DNA of 64,000 nt from contig NZ_JOAX01000025.1 of NCBI RefSeq assembly GCF_000720485.1, positions 150,041 through 214,040 on the forward strand, given 5' to 3'. Below the pieces are notes generated by a model that was not told the DNA's origin, ran no database searches, and saw nothing but the letters and a program-made list of their open reading frames with translations. The position numbers and the translations under genes were made by a program. The stretch comes from Streptomyces ochraceiscleroticus. GTDB taxonomy: Bacteria; Actinomycetota; Actinomycetes; Streptomycetales; Streptomycetaceae. Each line of letters begins with the position of its first letter. The first letter of the stretch is position 1. Shown one piece after another: positions 30,512 to 42,631 of the stretch.

Positions 30512-32695
30512 TCAGCCCGCCGTCTCCCCGCCGTTCGCGGCAGGGGACACGGCGGGCTCGCTGCTTTCCGGGGGCCTGCTGCCCGCCCCGCCGCGCGGCC
30601 GGGGGAGACCGCCCAGAATCCGCGCGACGGCCGCGTCCAGATCCAGCGCCCGGCCCCGCCGCGCGGCCGCCTCGTACCCCGCGTCGCCCAGTTCCCCGCG
30701 CGCCCGCCGCTCGCACAGCGCGTGCGGCTGGTTGAAGTACCGGGAGCCGAACAGCGGCGGCCCGACCGACGGCCAGATCCGCGCCGCGGCCCCCTGCAGC
30801 ACCGCCGCCTCCGGCGCGTCCCCCTCGTCCAGCGTGATCAGCGCCAGCAGCTCCACCGCCAGCACCGCGCCCAGCAGATCGTGAAAGGCGTGGTTGATCA
30901 GCAGGCACTCGGTCAGCAGCCGGCGCGCGCCCGCCAGCTCCCCGCGTGTCCAGGCCGCATACGCCAGGACGTACAGCGCGTACGCCTGTGCCCACCGCTC
31001 GCCGTGATCCGCGCACACCTCCCGGACCTCGGCGCACAGCTCCTCGGCCGCCGCGAGATCGCCGCCGAAGGCCACCGCCATGGCCAGTTCGATCTGCGCC
31101 ATCAGTACGTTGCTGTTCAGCTCGCCGATCTCGCGGTAGGCCGCCAGCGCCGCCCGCAGCAGCGTTTCGGCGCGCGGCATGTCGTCCCCGGTCAGCGCCA
31201 GACAGCCCAGGCGGTGCTGCGCATAGGCGGCGGCCCGCGCGTTCCCCGCGCGCTCCGCCTCCGCACGGCACTGCTCCAGCGCGAGCAGCGCACCGGCCGG
31301 GTCTCCCTGGAGCACCGCGACATAGCCGGTCACCCACAGCGCCTTCAGCCGCGCGTCCTGATGGTCGGCCGGCATCTCCAGGGACCGCTCCAGCCAGTGC
31401 CGCCCCTCCGACAGCCGGCCGCAGCCGACCCAGAAGAACCACAGCGTCCCGGCCAGGAACTGCCCCAAGTACGCCTCTTCCGGCACCTCCAGACTGTGCT
31501 CCAGCGCCAGCCGCACATTGGGCAGCTCCACGTCGAGGCGGGCCGCCACCTCGTCCTGCCGGGGCCCGAACCAGTCCAGCTCGCACCAGGTGGCCAGGCC
31601 CACGTACCAGTCGCGGTGCCGGCGCCGCAGCCGCGCGGTGTCCTCCAGCGCCGCCAGCCAGTCCGCGCCGTAGGCCCGTACCGTGTCCAGCATCCGGTAA
31701 CGCACCCCGACCCGGGTTTCCTCGCGGACCACCACCGACTGCGCGACCAGCTCGGTCAGCACCTCCAGCAGCTCGTCGGCGGGCAGATCGGGCCCCGAGC
31801 AGACGTACTCGGCCGCCTCCAGGTCGAACTGCCCGGCGAACACCGAGAGCCGCGCCCACAGCAGCCGCTCCTGCGGCGTGCACAGCTCATGGCTCCAGCC
31901 GATGGCCGTGCGCAGTGTCTGGTGGCGCGGCAGGGCGTCCCGGTCGGTACCGGTCAGCAGCCGGAAGCGGTCGTCCAGCCGGCGCAGCACCTGGTCCACG
32001 GAGAGAGCGCGCAGCCGGCCGGCGGCCAGCTCCAGGGCGAGCGGGATGCCGTCGAGGCGGTGGCACAGCTCGGCGACCGCCGCGCTGTTGGCCTCGTCGA
32101 CGGTGAAGTCCGGGACCACGCAGCCGGCCCGGTCGGCGAACAGTTCGCCCGCCGCCGGGTCCGGCAGCGGCAGCAGCGGATAGGTCCGCTCCCCGGGCAG
32201 GCCCAGCGGGCGCCGGCCCGCGGCCAGCACCCGCACGCCGGGCGCCCGCCGCAGGAGCTGCGCGACCAGTGGCGCGCACTCGGCAACCAGGTGCTCGTAG
32301 CCGTCCAGGACGAGGAGCAGCTCGCTGTCGGCGAGGTCGTCGCAGAGCGTCTCGCGGGCCGGGCGGCCGCTGTGGTCGGCCAGCGCCAGCGACTCGGCGA
32401 CGGCGTGGTCCAGCAAGTGCGGCTCCTGCACGGCGGACAGCTCGATCAGCCACACCCCGTCGCGGAAGCGATCCGCCAGTGCCCGGCCGGCCCGCGTCGC
32501 GAGCCGGGTCTTGCCCACCCCGCCCATGCCCGTGAGCGTGACCAGCCGTGCGGCCGCCACCATTCCGGTCAGTGCGGCCAGTTCGTCCTCGCGCCCGACG
32601 AACCGGTTCAGTTCCGCGGGCAGATTGCCCGGAGCGGGCGAGCGGCGGCAGCGGTCTTGGGAAGCAGCGGGGTCCGGTCCCCGGGAGCGTCGCAT
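30512..32695 (-). CDS. STAND-type NB-ARC ATPase with TPR-like repeats, lacking a DNA-binding domain
   Basis: A 727-residue protein from the ATG at 32695 (an in-frame GTG 108 bp further upstream is possible; neither has a good ribosome binding site). Walker A is GMGGVGKT at residues 56-63 and Walker B-like LLLVLDGYEHL follows. A winged-helix part (RLDGIPLALELAAGRLRAL) ends the ATPase module. The C-terminal half is Ala/Leu-rich helical repeats of TPR type (e.g. LLRAALAAYREIGELNSN). This is the core of SARP/AfsR and LuxR-type large regulators, but neither an N-terminal OmpR/BTAD domain nor a C-terminal LuxR helix-turn-helix is present. It would need a partner to act on DNA. I cannot name a signal or target. 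Confidence 0.85.
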   Translation of the reverse strand: MRRSRGPDPAASQDRCRRSPAPGNLPAELNRFVGREDELAALTGMVAAARLVTLTGMGGVGKTRLATRAGRALADRFRDGVWLIELSAVQEPHLLDHAVAESLALADHSGRPARETLCDDLADSELLLVLDGYEHLVAECAPLVAQLLRRAPGVRVLAAGRRPLGLPGERTYPLLPLPDPAAGELFADRAGCVVPDFTVDEANSAAVAELCHRLDGIPLALELAAGRLRALSVDQVLRRLDDRFRLLTGTDRDALPRHQTLRTAIGWSHELCTPQERLLWARLSVFAGQFDLEAAEYVCSGPDLPADELLEVLTELVAQSVVVREETRVGVRYRMLDTVRAYGADWLAALEDTARLRRRHRDWYVGLATWCELDWFGPRQDEVAARLDVELPNVRLALEHSLEVPEEAYLGQFLAGTLWFFWVGCGRLSEGRHWLERSLEMPADHQDARLKALWVTGYVAVLQGDPAGALLALEQCRAEAERAGNARAAAYAQHRLGCLALTGDDMPRAETLLRAALAAYREIGELNSNVLMAQIELAMAVAFGGDLAAAEELCAEVREVCADHGERWAQAYALYVLAYAAWTRGELAGARRLLTECLLINHAFHDLLGAVLAVELLALITLDEGDAPEAAVLQGAAARIWPSVGPPLFGSRYFNQPHALCERRARGELGDAGYEAAARRGRALDLDAAVARILGGLPRPRGGAGSRPPESSEPAVSPAANGGETAG

Positions 32696-32837
32696 GGCAC
32701 ACGGAGCGTACTCGGAGGTGTGCGGACCGTACAATCGCGCCGCTCTGTCCCGGGCACGTGCTCCGGCGTACCGACGCCGACCCGGAAAGCGGCCGTGGCA
32801 CACGGGAACACGGTGCGGAGCGGGAGCCCCGGCGCGA

Positions 32838-32843
32838 TAGGGT
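32838..32843 (+). promoter_or_regulatory. Candidate -10 for the DUF948-DUF6167-alaS operon
   Basis: TAGGGT lies 62 bases before the DUF948 start in the 209-bp divergent gap between it and the STAND gene. No firm -35 was identified. Confidence 0.3.
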
Positions 32844-32904
32844 CGAAGTCTGCCGATCGAGCAGGACGAGACAAGCAGAGAACCAGTCGGAAAGTGGTGT
32901 GCGC

Positions 32905-33339
32905 GTGTCCGGTGGAGAGGTGGCCGGGATCCTCGTGGCCGTCTTCTGGGCGATCCTCGTGTCGTTCCTCGCCCTCGTGCTGGTGAGGCTCGCGCAGACG
33001 CTCAAGGCGACCACCAAGATGGTCTCCGAGGTGTCCGAGAAGGCCGTGCCGCTGCTCGCCGACGCCTCCGCGACCGTCCGCTCCGCGCACACGCAGCTCG
33101 CCCGCGTCGACGCAATCACCTCCGACGTCCAGGAGGTCACGGCCAACGCGTCCGCGCTCTCCTCGACCGTCTCCTCCGCCTTCGGCGGCCCGCTGGTCAA
33201 GGTCGCGGCGTTCGGCTACGGCGTCCGCCGCGCGCTCGGCAAGAAGGGCGCGCCCGAGCCCGAGCACACCGTCGTCGTCGGCCGCACCCTGCCCGCCGCC
33301 CGCCGGAGCGGGCGCCGCACCCGTCGCTCCAAGGACTGA
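32905..33339 (+). CDS. DUF948 domain-containing membrane protein
   Basis: A 144-residue protein with one N-terminal membrane helix (about residues 7-27, GILVAVFWAILVSFLALVLV). An amphipathic heptad-like helix follows, as in DUF948 proteins (MVSEVSEKAVPLLADASATV, then VDAITSDVQEVTANASALSS). The C-terminus is basic. The family is annotated only as general stress or membrane-associated and has no known activity. The GTG at 32905 follows GGAAAG. It is the first gene of a tight cluster leading to alaS, and the gap to the next gene is 7 bp. Confidence 0.85.
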   Translation: MSGGEVAGILVAVFWAILVSFLALVLVRLAQTLKATTKMVSEVSEKAVPLLADASATVRSAHTQLARVDAITSDVQEVTANASALSSTVSSAFGGPLVKVAAFGYGVRRALGKKGAPEPEHTVVVGRTLPAARRSGRRTRRSKD

Positions 33340-33346
33340 TCACGCG

Positions 33347-33685
33347 ATGTTCCGCCGCGCATTCTGGTTCACCACCGGCGCAGCCGCCGGGGTGTGGGCC
33401 ACCAACAAGGTCCACCGCAAACTGCGCAAGCTCCAGCCCGACAGTCTCGCGGCCCAGGCCGCGGACAAGGCGGTGGAGACCGGACACCGGCTGCGTCAAT
33501 TTGCATTGGACGTACGCGACGGAATGGCGGACCGTGAAGAGCAGTTGCACGAAGCGCTCGGTCTGACGGAGACCGGAGCGGCGCGCGAGCTGCCGCCCGC
33601 CCGGCCGGCCGCCGCGCTCGAACCGCACCACCCCACGACACGCATCACCCGGACAACCGGACCGAACCGAAACGAGGACCACTGA
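33347..33685 (+). CDS. Small conserved DUF6167-like protein
   Basis: 112 residues beginning [20 protein letters not shown], a basic tip plus a short hydrophobic stretch that could be a membrane anchor. A helical segment ([20 protein letters not shown]) follows, then a Pro/Thr-rich tail. The gene is typically found just upstream of alaS in Streptomyces. No biochemical role is known. Its stop codon shares one base with the alaS start (TGATG), so the two are translationally coupled. Confidence 0.8.
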   Translation: MFRRAFWFTTGAAAGVWATNKVHRKLRKLQPDSLAAQAADKAVETGHRLRQFALDVRDGMADREEQLHEALGLTETGAARELPPARPAAALEPHHPTTRITRTTGPNRNEDH

Positions 33686-36354
33686 TGGAGTCGGCTGAAA
33701 TCCGCCGCCGCTGGCTGAGCTTCTTCGAGGAGCGCGGGCACACCGTCGTGCCTTCGGCGTCGCTCATCGCGGACGACCCGACGCTGCTGCTGGTCCCCGC
33801 GGGCATGGTCCCCTTCAAGCCGTACTTCCTCGGCGAGGTCAAGCCGCCCGCGCCGCGCGCCACCAGCGTCCAGAAGTGCGTGCGCACGCCGGACATCGAA
33901 GAGGTCGGCAAGACCACCCGGCACGGCACGTTCTTCCAGATGTGCGGCAACTTCTCCTTCGGCGACTACTTCAAGGAAGGCGCCATCAAGTACGCCTGGG
34001 AGCTGCTGACCAGCTCGCAGGACGACGGCGGCTACGGCCTGGACCCGGAGAAGCTCTGGATCACCGTCTACCTGGACGACGACGAGGCCGAGCGCATCTG
34101 GCACGAGGTCGTCGGCGTGCCCAAGGAGCGCATCCAGCGCCTGGGCAAGAAGGAGAACTACTGGTCCATGGGCGTGCCCGGCCCGTGCGGCCCGTGCTCC
34201 GAGATCAACTACGACCGCGGCCCCGAGTTCGGCGTCGAGGGCGGCCCGGCCGTCAACGACGAGCGGTACGTGGAGATCTGGAACCTGGTCTTCATGCAGT
34301 ACGAGCGCGGCGCGGGGACCTCGAAGGAGGACTTCGAGATCCTCGGCGAGCTGCCCAGCAAGAACATCGACACCGGTCTGGGTCTCGAGCGCCTCGCCAT
34401 GATCCTGCAGGGCGTACAGAACATGTACGAGACCGACACCCTGCGCGTCGTCATCGACAAGGCCACCGACCTGACCGGCGTCGCCTACGGTGCCGGCCAC
34501 GACACCGACGTCTCGCTGCGCGTCGTCGCCGACCACATCCGTACGTCCGTCATGCTCATCGGCGACGGCGTCACGCCCGGCAACGAGGGCCGCGGTTACG
34601 TGCTGCGCCGCATCATGCGCCGCGCCATCCGCAACATGCGCCTGCTGGGCGCCACCGACCCGGTCGTCGCCGACCTGGTCGACGTGGTCATCAAGACGAT
34701 GGGCCAGCAGTACCCGGAGCTGCTCCAGGACCGCAAGCGCATCGAGACCGTCGCCCTCGCCGAGGAGGCCGCCTTCCTCAAGACGCTGAAGGCCGGCACG
34801 AACATCCTCGACACCGCCGTGACCGAGACCAAGGCCGGCGGCGGCACGGTCCTCTCCGGCGACAAGGCGTTCCTGCTCCACGACACCTGGGGCTTCCCGA
34901 TCGACCTCACCCTCGAAATGGCCGCCGAGCAGGGCCTGTCGGTGGACGAGACCGGGTTCCGCCGCCTGATGAAGGAGCAGCGGGAGCGCGCCAAGGCCGA
35001 CGCCCAGGCCAAGAAGCACGGCCACGCCGACCTGTCCGCCTACCGCGAGGTCGCCGACAGCTCCGGCTCGACGGTCTTCACCGGCTACACCAACACCCAG
35101 GGCGAGTCCTCCGTGGTCGGCCTGCTGGTCGACGGTGTCTCCGCTCCTGCCGCCCACGAGGGCGACGAGGTCGAGGTCGTCCTGGACCGCACGCCGTTCT
35201 ACGCCGAGGGCGGCGGCCAGCTCGCCGACACCGGCCGCATCAAGACCGACACCGGCGCCGTGATCGAGGTCCGCGACGTCCAGCAGCCGGTCCCGGGCGT
35301 CACCGTGCACAAGGGCTCGGTCCAGGTCGGCGAGATCACCGTGGGCTCGCCCGCGTACGCCGCCATCGACGTCACGCGCCGCCGGGCCATCGCCCGCGCC
35401 CACAGCGCCACGCACCTCACCCACCAGGCGCTGCGCGACGCCCTCGGCCCGACGGCCGCCCAGGCCGGTTCGGAGAACTCCCCGGGCCGCTTCCGGTTCG
35501 ACTTCGGCTCGCCGACCGCCGTGCCCGGCACGGTCCTCACGGACGTCGAGCAGAAGATCAACGAGGTCCTCTCGCGCGAACTGGACGTCACCGCCGAGGT
35601 GATGAGCATGGACGACGCCAAGAAGCAGGGCGCCATCGCCGAGTTCGGCGAGAAGTACGGCGACCGGGTGCGTGTGGTGACCATCGGCGACTTCTCCAAG
35701 GAGCTGTGCGGCGGTACGCACGTCCACAACACCGCCCAGCTCGGCCTGGTGAAGCTGCTCGGCGAGTCCTCCATCGGCTCCGGCGTGCGCCGCGTGGAGG
35801 CCCTGGTCGGCGTCGACGCGTACAACTTCCTGGCCCGTGAGCACACGGTCGTCTCGCAGCTCACCGAGCTGGTCAAGGGCCGGCCCGAGGAGCTGCCGGA
35901 GAAGATCTCCGGCGTGCTGGCCAAGCTCAAGGACGCCGAGAAGCAGATCGAGCAGTTCCGCGCGGAGAAGGTCCTGCAGGCCGCCGCCGGGCTCGCCGAG
36001 GGCGCCAAGAACGTGGGCGGCATCGCGCTGGCCTCCGGCCGGGTGCCCGACGGCACCTCCGCCGACGACCTGCGCAAGCTCGTCCTGGACGTGCGCGGCC
36101 GGATCCCGTCCGACCGCCCGGCCGTGGTCGCCCTGTTCACGGTCACCAACGGCCGCCCGCTGACCGTCATCGCCACCAACGAGGCCGCCCGTGAGCGCGG
36201 CATCAAGGCCGGTGACCTGGTCCGTACGGCCGCCAAGACCCTCGGCGGCGGTGGCGGCGGCAAGCCGGACGTCGCCCAGGGCGGCGGCCAGAACGCCGCG
36301 GCCGTACCCGAGGCCATCGAGGCCGTCGAGCGGCTCGTGGCGCAGGCGGGCTGA
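33685..36354 (+). CDS. alaS: Alanyl-tRNA synthetase
   Basis: An 889-residue class II synthetase. The aminoacylation domain starts [19 protein letters not shown] and includes [15 protein letters not shown] and [12 protein letters not shown]. The editing domain carries the zinc-binding HSATHLTH and the paired CGGTHVHNT that clear mischarged Ser and Gly. A C-Ala domain follows with the glycine run [15 protein letters not shown] near the end. All expected modules are present at normal length. It is followed three bases later by ruvX. Confidence 0.97.
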   Translation: MESAEIRRRWLSFFEERGHTVVPSASLIADDPTLLLVPAGMVPFKPYFLGEVKPPAPRATSVQKCVRTPDIEEVGKTTRHGTFFQMCGNFSFGDYFKEGAIKYAWELLTSSQDDGGYGLDPEKLWITVYLDDDEAERIWHEVVGVPKERIQRLGKKENYWSMGVPGPCGPCSEINYDRGPEFGVEGGPAVNDERYVEIWNLVFMQYERGAGTSKEDFEILGELPSKNIDTGLGLERLAMILQGVQNMYETDTLRVVIDKATDLTGVAYGAGHDTDVSLRVVADHIRTSVMLIGDGVTPGNEGRGYVLRRIMRRAIRNMRLLGATDPVVADLVDVVIKTMGQQYPELLQDRKRIETVALAEEAAFLKTLKAGTNILDTAVTETKAGGGTVLSGDKAFLLHDTWGFPIDLTLEMAAEQGLSVDETGFRRLMKEQRERAKADAQAKKHGHADLSAYREVADSSGSTVFTGYTNTQGESSVVGLLVDGVSAPAAHEGDEVEVVLDRTPFYAEGGGQLADTGRIKTDTGAVIEVRDVQQPVPGVTVHKGSVQVGEITVGSPAYAAIDVTRRRAIARAHSATHLTHQALRDALGPTAAQAGSENSPGRFRFDFGSPTAVPGTVLTDVEQKINEVLSRELDVTAEVMSMDDAKKQGAIAEFGEKYGDRVRVVTIGDFSKELCGGTHVHNTAQLGLVKLLGESSIGSGVRRVEALVGVDAYNFLAREHTVVSQLTELVKGRPEELPEKISGVLAKLKDAEKQIEQFRAEKVLQAAAGLAEGAKNVGGIALASGRVPDGTSADDLRKLVLDVRGRIPSDRPAVVALFTVTNGRPLTVIATNEAARERGIKAGDLVRTAAKTLGGGGGGKPDVAQGGGQNAAAVPEAIEAVERLVAQAG

Positions 36355-36357
36355 CCG

Positions 36358-36822
36358 TTGCGACGAGGCAGGCGGATCGCCGTCGACGTCGGGGACGCCC
36401 GGATCGGGGTCGCCTCGTGCGACCCCGACGGGGTCCTCGCGACCCCGGTGGAGACCGTGCCGGGACGTGACGTCCCGGCCGCCCACCGGCGCCTGGCGGC
36501 GATCATCGAGGAGTACGAACCGCTGGAGGTCGTCGTCGGCCTGCCCCGCTCCCTGAACGGGGGAGAGGGGCCGGCCGCGGCCAAGGTGCGGGCCTTCGCG
36601 CAGGAGATGGCGAAGAACATCGCGCCGGTGCCGGTACGGCTGGTGGACGAGCGGATGTCGACGGTCACCGCGGCTCAGGGGATGCGCGCCTCCGGCGTGA
36701 AGGCCAAGAAGGGACGTTCCGCCATCGATCAGGCGGCGGCCGTGGTCATCCTCCAGAGCGCCCTGGAAACCGAACGCACGTCCGGACAGGTCCCTGGTGA
36801 GAGCGTCGAGGCGGGCGGCTGA
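36358..36822 (+). CDS. ruvX: RuvX/YqgF-family putative pre-16S rRNA nuclease
   Basis: A 154-residue RNase H-fold protein. It starts with the conserved RRIAVDVGDARIGVA (catalytic Asp10), and contains VVGLPRSLNG and VDERMSTVTA, which match YqgF. The family is annotated as a putative Holliday junction resolvase; in E. coli and others it processes the 16S rRNA 5' end. The TTG start lies 3 bases after the alaS stop without a clear ribosome binding site, suggesting reinitiation after alaS. Confidence 0.92.
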   Translation: MRRGRRIAVDVGDARIGVASCDPDGVLATPVETVPGRDVPAAHRRLAAIIEEYEPLEVVVGLPRSLNGGEGPAAAKVRAFAQEMAKNIAPVPVRLVDERMSTVTAAQGMRASGVKAKKGRSAIDQAAAVVILQSALETERTSGQVPGESVEAGG

Positions 36823-36948
36823 TCGCGGTACGGTAACGTTCCGCGCGACCGGCCGCGTTCGAACAGTGGCTCGTGCAAGAAGAGGCGGTCAGTACGTCAG
36901 CCGCGCTGCCGACCACGGAGCGCACCGCCTCGCGGCTCTAGGGGATCG

Positions 36949-38568
36949 ATGACTGAGTACGGCCGGGGCTACGGCTCCGAACCCTGGCATCCCGAGGACC
37001 CTCTCTACGGGGAGTCCTACGGTGACCAGGGCGCCTACGGCGGCCAGGCTTCCTACGGGAACCAGGACCCTTACGCGGGGCAGCAGCAGCCCGGCTGGGG
37101 CGCCCCCGGGCCGGAGCAGCAGCCCCACCACGAGTACGGCGCGTACGACGCGTACGGCCAGGCCGGGCAGCCCGGCGGCGTGCCGTACGACCCGTACGGT
37201 CAGCAGCACGACCCCTACGCCGGCGCGGCGCCGGACTACTACGGCACGCACGACGGCTACCCGCCGCCGCACCAGCCCCAGCAGATGAGACACGACCAGA
37301 CGGCGCCAATGCCCGTCGTGCCCCCGGAGCCGCAGGCCGGCGACTGGCAGACCGCGGGGCACGACGAGCCCTGGCACGACGAGCCGGCCCGGCCCGAGCC
37401 GGAGCCCGAGCACGCCTTCTTCTCCGGCGGCGACGCGGACCACGACGCCGAGGACGACGATCCCGCACCGCGCGAGAACCGCCGGTCGGCGCGCGAGCGC
37501 CGCGGCAAGGAGCAGCGCCCGAAGCGGCGCGGCCGCGGGCTCGCCACGGTCGTCGTCCTCGCGGTGCTCGCCGGCGGCGGCTACCTCGCCTACGACCGCT
37601 TCGGCCCCGCGCCGGACTACGAGGGCGCGGGCACCGGCAGCGTGCAGGTGGAGATTCCGGACGGCTCGCCGGTGCTGCAGATGGGGCTGCTCCTCAAGGA
37701 GGAGGGCGTCGTCAAGAGTGCCGACGCGTTCACCGAAGCGGTCACCGAGAACGCCAAGGCCAAGGCGGGCCTCCAGCCGGGCGTCTACACGCTGCGCAAG
37801 GAGATGTCGGCGGCCTCGGCCGTGGCGCTGATGCTCAGCCCGGAGAGCCGCAACAACCTGACGATTCCCGAGGGCTCGCGCGCCGTCGCGGTCTACGAGC
37901 GCATCGACAAGAAGCTCGACCTGAAGGCCGGTACGACCAAGGGTGTCGCCGCGAGCCAGGCGAAGAATCTCGGCCTGCCGTCCTGGGCGGACGACGATCC
38001 CGACATAAAGGATCCGCTGGAAGGCTTCCTGTACCCCTCGACGTACGAGGTGAACAAGAAGACGAAACCGGCGGATGTGCTCAAACAGATGGTCGCGCGG
38101 GCCAAGCAGAACTACGCCCGTTACGACCTGGCGGGACAGGCGAAGAAACTCGGTCTGGATTCGCCGCTGGACCTCGTCACGGTCGCCAGCCTCACCCAGG
38201 CCGAGGGCACCTCGCACGACGATTTCCGCAAGATGGCCGAGGTCGTCTACAACCGCCTGGACCCGGGCAATTCCCAGACCTACGGCAAGCTCGAATTCGA
38301 CTCGACGTACAACTACATCAAGAACCAGAGCGAACTCGACATTCCGATCAGCGCCATCAAGAACTACGACAACCCCTACAACACGTACTACTACAAGGGG
38401 CTGCCGCCGGGGCCGATCGGTAATCCGGGTGAGGACGCGCTGAAGGCGTCGATCAACCCGACCGAGGACGGCTGGTACTACTTCGTCGCCATCAACGGGA
38501 AGACGAAGTTCGCCAAGACCTACGCCGAGCACGAAAAGCTCGTCGAGGAATTCAACAAGACCCGCTAG
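36949..38568 (+). CDS. mltG: Endolytic peptidoglycan transglycosylase MltG with long cytoplasmic N-terminus
   Basis: 539 residues. Residues 1-180 are a low-complexity cytoplasmic region rich in Tyr, Gly, Gln, Pro and Asp (GSEPWHPEDPLYGESYG, many DPYGQQ-type repeats), followed by a basic stretch. A single membrane helix is at about 197-213. A LysM-like start and the YceG domain follow, with the catalytic glutamate near 419 in SLTQAEGTS. MltG cuts nascent glycan strands at the membrane surface and is thought to set strand length. The long tyrosine-rich tail is typical of Streptomyces and absent in E. coli. The ATG at 36949 follows CTAGGGGATCG. Confidence 0.93.
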   Translation: MTEYGRGYGSEPWHPEDPLYGESYGDQGAYGGQASYGNQDPYAGQQQPGWGAPGPEQQPHHEYGAYDAYGQAGQPGGVPYDPYGQQHDPYAGAAPDYYGTHDGYPPPHQPQQMRHDQTAPMPVVPPEPQAGDWQTAGHDEPWHDEPARPEPEPEHAFFSGGDADHDAEDDDPAPRENRRSARERRGKEQRPKRRGRGLATVVVLAVLAGGGYLAYDRFGPAPDYEGAGTGSVQVEIPDGSPVLQMGLLLKEEGVVKSADAFTEAVTENAKAKAGLQPGVYTLRKEMSAASAVALMLSPESRNNLTIPEGSRAVAVYERIDKKLDLKAGTTKGVAASQAKNLGLPSWADDDPDIKDPLEGFLYPSTYEVNKKTKPADVLKQMVARAKQNYARYDLAGQAKKLGLDSPLDLVTVASLTQAEGTSHDDFRKMAEVVYNRLDPGNSQTYGKLEFDSTYNYIKNQSELDIPISAIKNYDNPYNTYYYKGLPPGPIGNPGEDALKASINPTEDGWYYFVAINGKTKFAKTYAEHEKLVEEFNKTR

Positions 38569-38602
38569 AACCAAGACCCGCTAGAACGCTGAGGACGGAC
38601 CG

Positions 38603-39436
38603 GTGTCGGCAACCCACCACAAGGCGGCGGTCCTCGGATCGCCCATCGCCCACTCGCTCTCGCCGGTGCTGCACCGCGCCGCGTACGACGAACTGGGCCT
38701 GGCCGGCCGGGAGTACGGCCGCTTCGAGATCGACGAGGCGGCCCTGCCCGGCTTCCTGGCGGGGCTGGACGACGCCGAGTGGGCGGGCCTCTCGCTCACC
38801 ATGCCGCTCAAGCGTGCGGTCATCCCGCTGCTGGACGGGATCAGCGACACCGCCGCCGCCGTCGAGGCCGTGAACACCGTGATCTTCACCGAGGACGGCC
38901 ACCGCATCGGTGACAACACCGACATCCCCGGCATCCAGGAGGCGCTGCGCGAGCGGGGCGTGACGAGCGTCGAGAGCGCCGCCATCCTCGGGGCGGGTGC
39001 CACCGCCTCCTCGGCGCTGGCCGCGCTCGCCCGCATCTGCACCGGCGAGGTGACCGTGTACGTCCGCAGCCAGGCGCGCGCGGACGAGATGCGCGGCTGG
39101 GGCGAGCGGCTGGGCGTCACCGTGCGCACCGCCCTCTGGGACGCCGCCGCGAGCGCCTTCGCCGCGCCCCTGGTGATCGCCACCACCCCGGCCGGGACCA
39201 CGGACGCGCTGGCCGGCGCGGTGCCCGAGCGCCCCGGCACCCTCTTCGACGTGCTGTACGAGCCGTGGCCCACCGCGCTCGCGGCCGCCTGGTCGGCGCG
39301 CGGCGGCGCCGTCGTCGGCGGCCTGGACCTCCTGGTCCACCAGGCCGTCCTGCAGGTCGAGCAGATGACCGGCTGCGAGCGGGCCCCGCTGGCCGCGATG
39401 CGCAAGGCGGGCGAGGCGGCGCTGGCGGCCCGCTGA
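38603..39436 (+). CDS. aroE: Shikimate dehydrogenase
   Basis: A 277-residue enzyme that reduces 3-dehydroshikimate to shikimate with NADPH. The substrate site is visible in [12 protein letters not shown] near the start and [10 protein letters not shown] (catalytic lysine), with NTDIPG for the paired aspartate. The nucleotide-binding [13 protein letters not shown] follows. It begins 34 bases after mltG and leads the aroE-aroC-aroK-aroB block, three further shikimate-pathway genes on the same strand. The GTG start follows TGAGGACGG. Confidence 0.93.
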   Translation: MSATHHKAAVLGSPIAHSLSPVLHRAAYDELGLAGREYGRFEIDEAALPGFLAGLDDAEWAGLSLTMPLKRAVIPLLDGISDTAAAVEAVNTVIFTEDGHRIGDNTDIPGIQEALRERGVTSVESAAILGAGATASSALAALARICTGEVTVYVRSQARADEMRGWGERLGVTVRTALWDAAASAFAAPLVIATTPAGTTDALAGAVPERPGTLFDVLYEPWPTALAAAWSARGGAVVGGLDLLVHQAVLQVEQMTGCERAPLAAMRKAGEAALAAR

Positions 39437-39569
39437 CCGCCGCGTGCCGGGTCGCCGGCCGGGGCCGGACGCGGAGGCGGCGGTCCGCTCCCTGGACTGG
39501 CCGCCGGCCGCGGCGCCGGACGTGGGAGGATCAGGGGAAGACCGTACGCGCAGTACACGAGGAGCACCG

Positions 39570-42354
<2,785 letters not shown>

Positions 42355-42391
42355 CCCACCCATCGAACACCTTCAGCCGCCCCCGGCCGTT

Positions 42392-42555
42392 AGAGCCTGC
42401 ACGGGAGCCCCAGCCGGGCGCCCGCCGCCTGGCACCCACTCTCGCGGCGTTGCCGAACCGCCCTAGTAGCTCCGCTACGAGGGCGGTTCGGCGCCTTGCG
42501 ACAGCACGCACCAGACGACGTTCGCTGATCCGGCTGGGGCTCCCGCGCAGGCTCT
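42392..42555. repeat. MITE-like element with 26-bp terminal inverted repeats
   Basis: The outer arms, 42392-42417 (starts AGAGCCTGCACGGGAGCC) and 42530-42555, are reverse complements at 25 of 26 positions. The centre is another perfect stem (GCCGAACCGCCCT at 42452-42464 with AGGGCGGTTCGGC at 42480-42492). The stretches between also resemble each other in inverted orientation, so the whole 164 bp is one long imperfect palindrome. It has no reading frame, and no clear target-site duplication was found. It may double as the aroB terminator. Confidence 0.75.
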
Positions 42556-42631
42556 GCCCTCAACTACGGCCGGGGGCGGTACTGTTCGATACCGTTCCAG
42601 CACCTCACCCCACGAGACGGAGAGCCACCGG

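Noticed and set aside
33496..36486. A 996-codon minus-strand frame opposite alaS
   Set aside because: Antisense shadow. No ribosome binding site, no recognisable domain.
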